Source of the DNA: Bacillota bacterium
GTDB lineage: Bacteria; Bacillota; Clostridia; Clostridiales; Caloramatoraceae
Length of the DNA stretch: 22,595 nt
Direction: 5' to 3'
NCBI GenBank assembly: GCA_023415335.1
Contig: JAEZLD010000037.1
Span: 1-22,595, forward strand
Below the pieces are notes generated by a model. The model did no database searches, was not told the DNA's origin, and saw only the letters and a program-made list of their open reading frames with translations. Position 1 is the first letter of the stretch; each line of letters starts with the position of its first letter. The translations under genes were made by a program, and so were the position numbers. This document shows, one piece after another, positions 7,752 through 14,549 of the stretch.

Positions 7752-7988
7752 TTAGATTTCTACCTCGTACTTTTTCAGGATTTCCTTTCCCTTTTCATAC
7801 GAAGAAAAATCTATTATATCATCAGTATCAAACATAATATCGAAAGCATCCTCAAGCTCTGCAATCAGCTGCATATGACCAACTGAATCCCACACATCTA
7901 TTCCTTGATACTGAAGATCTTTCAACTGTCCTTCCTCAATAGAGAATGTTTCAGTAAATGCCCTATTATACTTTTGTAAGTTATCCAT
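7752..7988 (-). CDS. Acyl carrier protein
   Basis: A 78-residue acidic protein with the phosphopantetheine site DSVGHM (Ser35) followed by an ACP-like helix II and III. It is a dedicated carrier inside the polysaccharide operon, between the GNAT acyltransferase and the AMP ligase, and probably carries the acyl group that these enzymes load and unload. The chosen start is the ATG at 7988 (MDNLQKY), because GGAGG lies 8 bases before it; a longer frame opening with GTG at 8003 would place that GGAGG inside the gene and is rejected. It needs a phosphopantetheinyl transferase, which is not in the window. Confidence 0.9.
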   Translation of the reverse strand: MDNLQKYNRAFTETFSIEEGQLKDLQYQGIDVWDSVGHMQLIAELEDAFDIMFDTDDIIDFSSYEKGKEILKKYEVEI

Positions 7989-8009
7989 ATTATTTTCCTC
8001 CACTTATTT

Positions 8010-8558
8010 TTAATTTTTCCTTTTTTCACGATAAATCAATGCTGATAGCTTCTTTTCACAAACATCAAAGTCCTCCTTGCTGTTTGTGGTTTTACATTCC
8101 ATACGTCCATCCTTTTCTTCAGGATCATGAAAAACCCCGCCAAATTGCTTATTAAATCTTATTGCTCTGGCATTATCAGCATAAATATAGCTTGTAATGA
8201 TTTTCAATCCTAATTCATTGAATGCAAAATGGAAAGAAAGAAGCTGAGCCTCAATACTCTGGAATGCATTTCCACGCATGGTTAACCGGCCTGCTTCTGC
8301 CTGGTCACCATCAATATCATAAATACTTATGGTTCCTATACGTTTTCCTTCCTTATCCCACACAACAAAGAAATAATCGTTTGGTTTCTTACGTTGCTTG
8401 CTTATCCATGCAATCTGCTGTTCAAGAGTATTGCTTAATCTTGGCAGATACTTGCTGAACTCCGGGTCATTACGAATAGCAAGTGTAAACTCGGCATCCT
8501 CTTCTGTAGCAGAGCGCAGGTCTACGTAACGGCCCTCAATTACTCCATCATATACCAT
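8010..8558 (-). CDS. GNAT-family N-acyltransferase
   Basis: RimJ/RimL-type GNAT fold protein of 182 residues. The N-terminus (VDLRSATEEDAEF) and the segment NARAIRFNKQFGG (129-141, acyl-donor pyrophosphate/helix 4 region) are typical. It is placed directly after the sugar aminotransferase and directly before the ACP. It is therefore a good candidate to acylate the amino group of the nucleotide sugar, using either acetyl-CoA or the acyl-ACP made by the cassette. PseH-type enzymes of the same family acetylate nucleotide-linked amino sugars. AGGTGAG five bases upstream supports the ATG at 8558. The family call is secure; the donor choice is inference. Confidence 0.85.
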   Translation of the reverse strand: MVYDGVIEGRYVDLRSATEEDAEFTLAIRNDPEFSKYLPRLSNTLEQQIAWISKQRKKPNDYFFVVWDKEGKRIGTISIYDIDGDQAEAGRLTMRGNAFQSIEAQLLSFHFAFNELGLKIITSYIYADNARAIRFNKQFGGVFHDPEEKDGRMECKTTNSKEDFDVCEKKLSALIYREKRKN

Positions 8559-8591
8559 AGATGCTCACCTTCTTCCTAATTTGTATTTAAT

Positions 8592-9725
8592 TTATTTTCC
8601 CATGTATTCTTTTACCGCTCCGATAATCTTTTCTACATCCTCATCAGTTAACCACATATGAAGTGGTAAAGTAACAATATGCTGGCTCATTTCATATGCA
8701 TGGGGGCAGGTTCCAAGAGCATATTTATACATGCTATACTCTGTATTATCACGATAGTGAACACCACAGTATATATCCTTCTCAGCAAGAGCGGCCATCA
8801 AGCCGTCACGGTCAGGAACAGCCAGTTCATATATATGGTAGGAGCACTCTTCATGATGAGGTGCATCAATGATAGTAATACCCTTTATATCCTTGAAAGC
8901 CTCGTTATATTTTTCAACGATTTCTCTTCTTCTTACGTTATCTTCGTCCAGATAATTAAGCTGTACAAGTGCAATTGCAGCCATGATAGCATTTCCATTA
9001 TACTTGTAGCCGACATAGTCAACATCATATTTCCATGCATAGGTACCGTTGTTTGCTCTCTTATAGGTGTCTTTGTTGATACCAAGCCATGCCATTTGAC
9101 GTGTAATCCTGTCACACTCTTCATTCTGCCAGCAAATCATGCCGCTGTCACCAGTAGGCAGATTCTTAACGGCCTGGTATGAATAAACAGTAACATCAAC
9201 ACCATCCCATGTGCCAGGGCATACTCCATTAACTCTGGTTCCAGACATATGGGCCCCATCAAGTATAAGCTTCAAGTTGTGCTTCTTGCAGATTTCAATA
9301 ATCTTATCAAGCTGACCAACACGTCCGCCATAACCAACAAATATTATTGCTCTTGTCTTATCGTTAATCTTCTTCTCAACATCAACTGGGTCCAAGCAAA
9401 GGTACTGATCTACATCCGCAAATGTAACATGCATATTCTCATAAAGAACCGCGTGGTTTGTTGAAACAAATGTAATTGGTGTGGAAATGATTTCATCGCC
9501 ATCCTGCCAGCCATTCTGCATCTTCAGAATTTTAACTGCCAAATGCAGTCCTACTGTATTTGAGTTAAGATAATATGCATGCTTGTGTCCTGTATACTTC
9601 TTCCACTCTTCTTCAAATTCTACTGTCTTGAATCCCATTCCGGTCCAGCCCTTCTCAAGGCACTCCTTTACAGCATCAAGGCACTCATCAATATGAAATT
9701 TAGGTTTTAAAACTTGAATAGACAT
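8592..9725 (-). CDS. DegT/DnrJ/EryC1-type sugar aminotransferase
   Basis: PLP-dependent aminotransferase of the nucleotide-sugar family, 377 residues, normal length. Internal aldimine Lys187 lies in YSYQAVKNLPTGDSG, the PLP-nitrogen Asp156 in LILDGAHMSG, and the phosphate-binding segment is LNSNTVGLHLA (53-63). It lies 21 bases after rmlB, so dTDP-4-keto-6-deoxyglucose (or a keto-sugar derived from it) is the natural substrate, giving for example a 4-amino-4,6-dideoxy sugar (compare VioA, DesI and WecE). A 3-amino product would need a 3,4-ketoisomerase, and none is seen here. AAGGAG 8 bases before the ATG confirms the start. Regiochemistry cannot be judged from sequence alone. Confidence 0.9.
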   Translation of the reverse strand: MSIQVLKPKFHIDECLDAVKECLEKGWTGMGFKTVEFEEEWKKYTGHKHAYYLNSNTVGLHLAVKILKMQNGWQDGDEIISTPITFVSTNHAVLYENMHVTFADVDQYLCLDPVDVEKKINDKTRAIIFVGYGGRVGQLDKIIEICKKHNLKLILDGAHMSGTRVNGVCPGTWDGVDVTVYSYQAVKNLPTGDSGMICWQNEECDRITRQMAWLGINKDTYKRANNGTYAWKYDVDYVGYKYNGNAIMAAIALVQLNYLDEDNVRRREIVEKYNEAFKDIKGITIIDAPHHEECSYHIYELAVPDRDGLMAALAEKDIYCGVHYRDNTEYSMYKYALGTCPHAYEMSQHIVTLPLHMWLTDEDVEKIIGAVKEYMGK

Positions 9726-9746
9726 CTTTTTATCTCCTTATAAATA

Positions 9747-10769
9747 TTATTTTCTATTGGTGTACATTCTGTCATAGTAGTTCTGGTACTCACCGTTAAT
9801 GATATCTTCCCACCATTTACGATTGTCTAAATACCACTCAATAGTTTTCTTGAGGCCATCTTCAAACCTGGTTTCTGGCAGCCAACCAAGCTCATTATGT
9901 ATCTTGGTTGGATCTATAGCATAACGCATATCATGGCCTTTTCTGTCAGTCACATACGTAATAAGGCTCTCTGATTTTCCAAGCTCTTTGCATATGAGTT
10001 TTACAATGTCGATATTCCTCATTTCATTGTGCCCACCTATGTTGTAGACCTCACCTACACGTCCCTTATGGATAATCAGGTCGATTGCCTTACAATGGTC
10101 CTCCACATAGAGCCAGTCCCTCACGTTTTCACCTTTGCCATACACAGGCAGAGGCTTATCATTGAGAGTATTTGCTATCATAAGTGGTATGAGCTTTTCA
10201 GGGAAGTGGTAGGGTCCATAGTTATTGGAGCAGCGGCTGATGGTTGCAGGGAATCCATAAGTTCTATGATAAGCTCCTACCAGTAAATCTGCACTTGCTT
10301 TTGAAGAAGAATATGGTGACGAGGTGTGTATAGGTGTCTCCTCTGTAAAGAATAAATCTGGCCTGTCCAGTGGAAGGTCTCCATACACCTCATCTGTAGA
10401 TACCTGATGGTATCTAGTTACTCCAAATTCTCGGCAAGCATCCATTAAGGTTGCAGTGCCAATAATATTTGTCTGTAGGAATACACCTGGATTTTCTATA
10501 CTCCTGTCAACATGACTTTCAGCTGCAAAGTTAACCACAATATCTGGGTGTTCCTCTTTGAAAAGTTTACGAACAGCTTCTCTGTCACAGATGTCAGCCT
10601 TAACAAATCTAAAATTTGGGTTATCCATTATAGGAGCTAATGTTGACAAATTTCCGGCATAAGTCAATTTATCAATGCAGACAATTCGATAATTTGGATG
10701 TTCTCTAAGCATGTGAAAGATAAAATTGCTTCCAATAAAACCGGCACCTCCGGTTACAATTATAATCAT
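9747..10769 (-). CDS. rmlB: dTDP-glucose 4,6-dehydratase RmlB
   Basis: Extended SDR of 340 residues that converts dTDP-glucose to dTDP-4-keto-6-deoxyglucose. Shows TGGAGFIG (6-13) for NAD, the dehydratase signature STDEVYG (Asp126 and Glu127 as acid/base), YSSSK (Tyr153, Lys157), and the nucleotide-binding RCSNNYGPYHFPEKLIPL. The start is the ATG at 10769, 7 bases after a GGAGG; a frame extension beginning with TTG at 10787 would contain the ribosome binding site. It is the first gene after an intrinsic terminator and a candidate promoter, separated from rmlA and rmlC by the XRE-fusion gene. Its product can feed both RmlC and the neighbouring aminotransferase. Confidence 0.95.
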   Translation of the reverse strand: MIIIVTGGAGFIGSNFIFHMLREHPNYRIVCIDKLTYAGNLSTLAPIMDNPNFRFVKADICDREAVRKLFKEEHPDIVVNFAAESHVDRSIENPGVFLQTNIIGTATLMDACREFGVTRYHQVSTDEVYGDLPLDRPDLFFTEETPIHTSSPYSSSKASADLLVGAYHRTYGFPATISRCSNNYGPYHFPEKLIPLMIANTLNDKPLPVYGKGENVRDWLYVEDHCKAIDLIIHKGRVGEVYNIGGHNEMRNIDIVKLICKELGKSESLITYVTDRKGHDMRYAIDPTKIHNELGWLPETRFEDGLKKTIEWYLDNRKWWEDIINGEYQNYYDRMYTNRK

Positions 10770-10828
10770 GTTTCTTCCTCCCCTCAAATGTTAAATATCA
10801 ATTTATATATGCATAATAATATAATTAT

Positions 10829-10857
10829 ATTATAGAAGCCTATGCATGTTAAAACAA
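10829..10857 (-). promoter_or_regulatory. Candidate promoter of the rmlB-aminotransferase-acyl operon
   Basis: On the minus strand TTGTTT (10857-10852) is followed, after 17 bases, by a perfect TATAAT (10834-10829). The start would be near 10822, giving a leader of about 50 bases before the rmlB ATG. It lies just after the terminator at 10886-10918. The -35 box is only a half match, and the region is AT-rich. Confidence 0.55.
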
Positions 10858-10881
10858 CCGACTCTCCGTTTACCAGAAATA

Positions 10882-10918
10882 GAAAAGACCCAACTATAAC
10901 ATAGAAAAAGTTGGGTCT
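10882..10918 (-). terminator. Intrinsic terminator after the XRE/pseudo-RmlA gene
   Basis: AGACCCAACT (10886-10895) and AGTTGGGTCT (10909-10918) form a perfect 10-bp stem with a 13-base loop. On the minus strand it is followed by TTTTCTATTTC. It lies about 40 bases beyond the stop at 10958 and splits the minus-strand cluster into two units. Confidence 0.8.
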
Positions 10919-10957
10919 AATTCATAAATATTCTTCACTAGAAGTAAGCCTTATATG

Positions 10958-11992
10958 CTAAATCCTATCACACAAGCTCAATATATATCTGCCATATTCA
11001 GTAGATGAATTGCGTTTTCCTAAGGAACGTAGTTCATCTACTGTTATCATTCCCCTTCGCCAAGCCACCTCTTCAATACAGTAAATATTCATACCACATT
11101 TATCTTGCACAATTCTAACAAATGTAGATGCCTCATTTACATCCTCCCATCGGTCAATTGAGATTTCAACAAAGCCCCTGTCCAGCATTTCCACATACAG
11201 TTCATTTTCTCTCGTATACTTTAGAACAAATGAACTCACATCATCCTCAATAGCTATCTCAGAAAGTATATTCTTCGGACAAAAGAGAATTGGAGTATCG
11301 CAATAATCATATTGTGTTCGTAATGGCTCATCTTTATTAGAATTAACAACCTTTTTATTCTCATCAATTAGGATACGATTAGGAATATAACTGCTCTTTT
11401 TCGGTAATGCTAAAATAGTTAAACGGTCCTTACGTACCATCGCCTTTTGAAAGAATCTTGTTTGCTCTACACCATAGATAAGACAGCGCCCATACACAAG
11501 CATGACGTTGCTGCAATTAATAGGGTTTCCCTCTAATGCTTCTTTTAAAGAACCACTAAAACAGTCAAGACTAATTCCCAGCTTACCACCATCTCCAAGT
11601 AGATCATATATGTGCTCTTTTTCTTTCTGAGTACATATTATCAGTATCCTTTTAATGCCGACCAAAAGAAAATAACTTAGGAGGTAGTAAACTAATGGTT
11701 TATCAAAGATAACTGTGTTAGAGCCAATCCCATAAGGATTTTCCTCTAAAATCAAAATGCCTTGCCAACTCTTATCATGGTGGATAACATCACCAGAAAG
11801 AAGGCTGTCTGTATCTGTATCAAGCAAGATAGAAAGCTTTCTTAAGTAAGAAATGTCTGGAAGCCCTAATCCCCTTTCCCACTTTGATACAGCCTTATCG
11901 CTAATACCAATACGGTCTGCAAGATCCTTTTGAGTATAACCAGCACGTTTTCTTAAATATGAAATTGCATTACCTACTTTTACTGCATCCAT
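10958..11992 (-). CDS. XRE helix-turn-helix regulator fused to a catalytically degenerate RmlA-like domain
   Basis: The 344-residue protein has an XRE/Cro-type HTH at about 6-67 (LRKRAGYTQKDLADRIGI, SDKAVSKWERG). Residues 78-344 align by eye along the whole length with RmlA encoded two genes upstream: FDKPLVYYLLSYFLLVGIK against YDKPMVYYPLSTLMLAGIK, LLGDGGKLGI against LLGDGSQFGV, and the C-terminal CIEEVAWRRGMIT against APEEIAFRNGWID. The catalytic parts are gone: the GGAGTRL loop is replaced by EENPYGIG, the LGDN aspartate by YGRC, and the LDTG aspartate by Ser. It is best read as a regulator whose sugar-nucleotide domain senses a ligand such as Glc-1-P, dTTP or dTDP-sugar; that role is inference. 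The gene lies 9 bases after rmlC, before a terminator. Family assignment of both halves is strong. Confidence 0.85.
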   Translation of the reverse strand: MDAVKVGNAISYLRKRAGYTQKDLADRIGISDKAVSKWERGLGLPDISYLRKLSILLDTDTDSLLSGDVIHHDKSWQGILILEENPYGIGSNTVIFDKPLVYYLLSYFLLVGIKRILIICTQKEKEHIYDLLGDGGKLGISLDCFSGSLKEALEGNPINCSNVMLVYGRCLIYGVEQTRFFQKAMVRKDRLTILALPKKSSYIPNRILIDENKKVVNSNKDEPLRTQYDYCDTPILFCPKNILSEIAIEDDVSSFVLKYTRENELYVEMLDRGFVEISIDRWEDVNEASTFVRIVQDKCGMNIYCIEEVAWRRGMITVDELRSLGKRNSSTEYGRYILSLCDRI

Positions 11993-12001
11993 TTATCCTA
12001 C

Positions 12002-12559
12002 TCAACTTTCAAATTCTATTTTGCACTCCTTAATAGTCGGATTCTTTTTATCCTTTTCACTAAGTAAAATCTCCCCAACCTCAGGCCACTCTATTGCAAT
12101 ATCAGGATCGTTGTAAATGAGCCCTCCTTCATCTTCCGGATGATACAACTCATCACATTTATAGGCAAATTCTGCATAATCAGATACAACCACGAATCCA
12201 TGAGCGAATCCACGAGGAATCATGAATTGACGTTTATTGTCTTCTGAAAGGAGAACACCTACCCACTTTCCATAGGTCTCACTATCCTTCCGAAGGTCAA
12301 CTGCCACATCAAAAACCTCACCCTTCAGAACCCTTACCAGCTTTGCCTGGGGGTGGTTTTTCTGAAAGTGAAGGCCTCGAAGCACTCCCTTTCTGCTGCT
12401 GGACTGATTATCCTGTACAAATTTATAATCAAGTCCAGCAGCCTTAAAATCGCTCTCCTTATATGTTTCCATGAAGTATCCACGATTATCCCCATAAGTC
12501 TTTACATCAATAATGTAGACATCCTTGATATCTGTTTCGTTAAATATAAAATTGCTCAT
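12002..12559 (-). CDS. rmlC: dTDP-4-dehydrorhamnose 3,5-epimerase RmlC
   Basis: Cupin-fold epimerase of 185 residues converting dTDP-4-keto-6-deoxy-D-glucose to the L-lyxo form. Catalytic His64 is in VLRGLHFQ, Asp88 in VAVDLR and the conserved Tyr139 in CDELYHPEDEGG, so it appears to be an active RmlC rather than a FdtA/QdtA-type 3,4-ketoisomerase. AGGGGGT 6 bases before the ATG supports the start, and rmlA ends 11 bases upstream. The RmlD reductase needed to finish dTDP-L-rhamnose is not in this window. Confidence 0.95.
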   Translation of the reverse strand: MSNFIFNETDIKDVYIIDVKTYGDNRGYFMETYKESDFKAAGLDYKFVQDNQSSSRKGVLRGLHFQKNHPQAKLVRVLKGEVFDVAVDLRKDSETYGKWVGVLLSEDNKRQFMIPRGFAHGFVVVSDYAEFAYKCDELYHPEDEGGLIYNDPDIAIEWPEVGEILLSEKDKKNPTIKECKIEFES

Positions 12560-12570
12560 CTGCCTACCCC

Positions 12571-13455
12571 CTAGTAAATAAACTTCCCATCAGCAACGTT
12601 CTTTAAATGCTGTCCATATGGTGACTTGCCATATCTTTGAGCAGACAACATAAGAGTTTCTTTGTCAATCCATCCGTTACGGAAGGCTATTTCCTCTGGA
12701 GCAGATATTTTTACACCCTGGCGCTTCTCTATCATCTGAACAAACTCTGTGGCTTCAACCAGAGAATCCATTGTGCCAGTATCAAGCCATGCAAAGCCTC
12801 TGCCCAGAATTACCCCTTGCAGAAGGTCTTCTTTTAGGTAGATGTCATTCAACGAAGTGATTTCCAATTCTCCCCTTGCTGACGGTTTTACTGTTTTTGC
12901 CTTATCACTGACCCCCGCCGGATAGAAATACAAGCCTGTAATACAATAGTTACTCTTTGGCTTCTGAGGCTTCTCTTCAACAGAAAGAATTTTGCCAGTT
13001 TCATCAAATTCCATAATTCCGAAGCGTTCCGGATCATTGACATAATATCCAAAAATTGTAGCATATCCTTTTTCAGCATTATAAGCTGCTCTGAGCAGCT
13101 TATCGCTGAGACCACCGCCATAGAATATGTTATCTCCGAGAACCATAGCGCAGGGTTCACCTGCTATAAACTCCTCGCCAAGAAGGAAAGCCTGTGCTAG
13201 CCCATCCGGTGAAGGTTGAACCTTATAAGACAACTTTACGCCAAACTGACTGCCATCCCCCAGCAGTTTTTCAAAGTTAGGTAAGTCCTCTGGCGTTGAA
13301 ATAATTAATATGTCCTTTATTCCTGCCAGCATAAGCGTAGATAAAGGATAATAAACCATTGGCTTATCATATACCGGCAATAGCTGTTTTGATGTAACCA
13401 TCGTTAATGGATATAAGCGCGTTCCCGCTCCTCCCGCCAAAATAATACCCTTCAT
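12571..13455 (-). CDS. rmlA: Glucose-1-phosphate thymidylyltransferase RmlA
   Basis: Makes dTDP-glucose from dTTP and glucose-1-phosphate, the entry step for all dTDP-sugars here. The 294 residues are full length, with LAGGAGTRLYPLT (6-18), Lys23 and YDKPM (29-33), the metal-binding LGDN (Asp108) and LDTGT (Asp225), and the sugar-binding EKPQKPKSN at 161-169. GGAGGT 5 bases before the ATG confirms the start. It is the first gene after a 119-base gap that follows the glycosyltransferase at 13575, in which I see no clear promoter, only a short hairpin (13473-13493) just ahead of the ribosome binding site. Confidence 0.96.
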   Translation of the reverse strand: MKGIILAGGAGTRLYPLTMVTSKQLLPVYDKPMVYYPLSTLMLAGIKDILIISTPEDLPNFEKLLGDGSQFGVKLSYKVQPSPDGLAQAFLLGEEFIAGEPCAMVLGDNIFYGGGLSDKLLRAAYNAEKGYATIFGYYVNDPERFGIMEFDETGKILSVEEKPQKPKSNYCITGLYFYPAGVSDKAKTVKPSARGELEITSLNDIYLKEDLLQGVILGRGFAWLDTGTMDSLVEATEFVQMIEKRQGVKISAPEEIAFRNGWIDKETLMLSAQRYGKSPYGQHLKNVADGKFIY

Positions 13456-13574
13456 TTTTTACCTCCAATTCCCTAAAAAGCAGCTTTTTTTAGAATGATT
13501 TCTTTCTTACAATTAATATTGATAGTGTTTTTCTAAATCTAATATATAACTATTTACTTTTATTTGTATTAATC

Positions 13575-14549
13575 CTATAAAATATCTTTGTAAATCTTCT
13601 CCAAAATTTCGCGAAATGGTGCAAATGACCAGTAGTAAGGACTCGGATAATCTTCTTCTTTTGGATTATTACGAAGAAAATCCGTATCAATTTCTTTTGC
13701 ATTATTAATTACTTGAATAATCTTCGGATTATAAAATGGTTCCTCCTTTACATTTATATTTGTAGTTAGTAGCTGTTTGCGATATTGAAATGCTTCAATT
13801 TCTCTGATTGAACTGTACATATCATCATGTTGTAAAACCTCTAAAATACATCTAGCCCCTTTTACTCTCTCCAATACCTCATCATAAGATATCTTTTGGT
13901 TATAAACAATTCCATCATGATTAACAATATTTTTAGGGTCTACACCAACAATAAAAAACTTACATTTGAATCCACTCTGTGTAATTCGTTCATATATATC
14001 AAGTAATTTGGGTAATCGACCTTTATCTGAACCAATAAAAAACACATCACATTGTTCACCTTGTATTGTTTCATCAACCGGCAGCCTATATGGAAAATAC
14101 TCTGGTTTAAGAAAACCATATTTTTTTGCATCACTCTCATAAAAAGTTAACACAACGTCATAATACTCTCTTACAGTTTTTAGTTTGCTTAGATTGTACT
14201 CATCTGCTGGGTTGTGAAATACGAAGCTAAATTGTGAGTGTTTATATTTTTTATGTAGGTACGCTAAAAACTTTTTTGAATAGGATAGGTGAAACGATTC
14301 GTAAAAAACAAACATCACCTTTTCATCTTTATCCAAACAACTCCAATCTAGTATTCCTCTATACCATATCCACTTAAATGGCATCTCAACATTCTTATTT
14401 AATGGCCAAGCATTATGAAATCTAAATATTCTTTTTTTTATTTGAGATTGAAATGGGGTTCTTGTGATTACATTTAAATCTTCTTTAGCCGCGTTTGTTA
14501 TATATTTTTCATATTCGTCTTCGCCAATCATTAATACAATTTTATTCAT
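13575..14549 (-). CDS. Probable GT-B glycosyltransferase (CgeB/GT4-like)
   Basis: A 324-residue soluble protein without signal peptide or membrane segments. The layout fits a short GT-B enzyme: an N-terminal half with alternating hydrophobic strands (VMFVFYESFHLSYS, FSFVFHNPADE), VVLTFYESDAKKYG, then a C-terminal half with DVFFIGSDKGRLPKL, CKFFIVGV, ARCILEVLQHDDMYSSIREIEAFQYRK. The late Arg/Glu segment followed by KQLLTTN resembles the nucleotide-binding end of CgeB-like glycosyltransferases. It overlaps the Wzx gene by 8 bases (ATGAATAA), with GGAGAG 6 bases before its ATG. Sugar donor and acceptor are unknown. The region is very AT-rich. Confidence 0.7.
   Translation of the reverse strand: MNKIVLMIGEDEYEKYITNAAKEDLNVITRTPFQSQIKKRIFRFHNAWPLNKNVEMPFKWIWYRGILDWSCLDKDEKVMFVFYESFHLSYSKKFLAYLHKKYKHSQFSFVFHNPADEYNLSKLKTVREYYDVVLTFYESDAKKYGFLKPEYFPYRLPVDETIQGEQCDVFFIGSDKGRLPKLLDIYERITQSGFKCKFFIVGVDPKNIVNHDGIVYNQKISYDEVLERVKGARCILEVLQHDDMYSSIREIEAFQYRKQLLTTNINVKEEPFYNPKIIQVINNAKEIDTDFLRNNPKEEDYPSPYYWSFAPFREILEKIYKDIL

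Noticed and set aside
8679..9182. A 167-codon plus-strand frame opposite the aminotransferase, rich in hydrophobic residues
   Set aside because: The opposite strand carries a clear DegT enzyme with catalytic lysine; the hydrophobic look comes from the complement of polar codons.
10770..10787. N-terminal extension of RmlB starting with TTG
   Set aside because: The extension contains the GGGGAGG ribosome binding site for the ATG at 10769, and RmlB proteins begin at the strand before the glycine-rich loop.
13456..13574. Promoter for rmlA in the 119-base gap
   Set aside because: The gap is AT-rich and gives many loose -10 matches but no pair of boxes at 16-18 bases; the short A/T hairpin at 13473-13493 is too weak to call a terminator.
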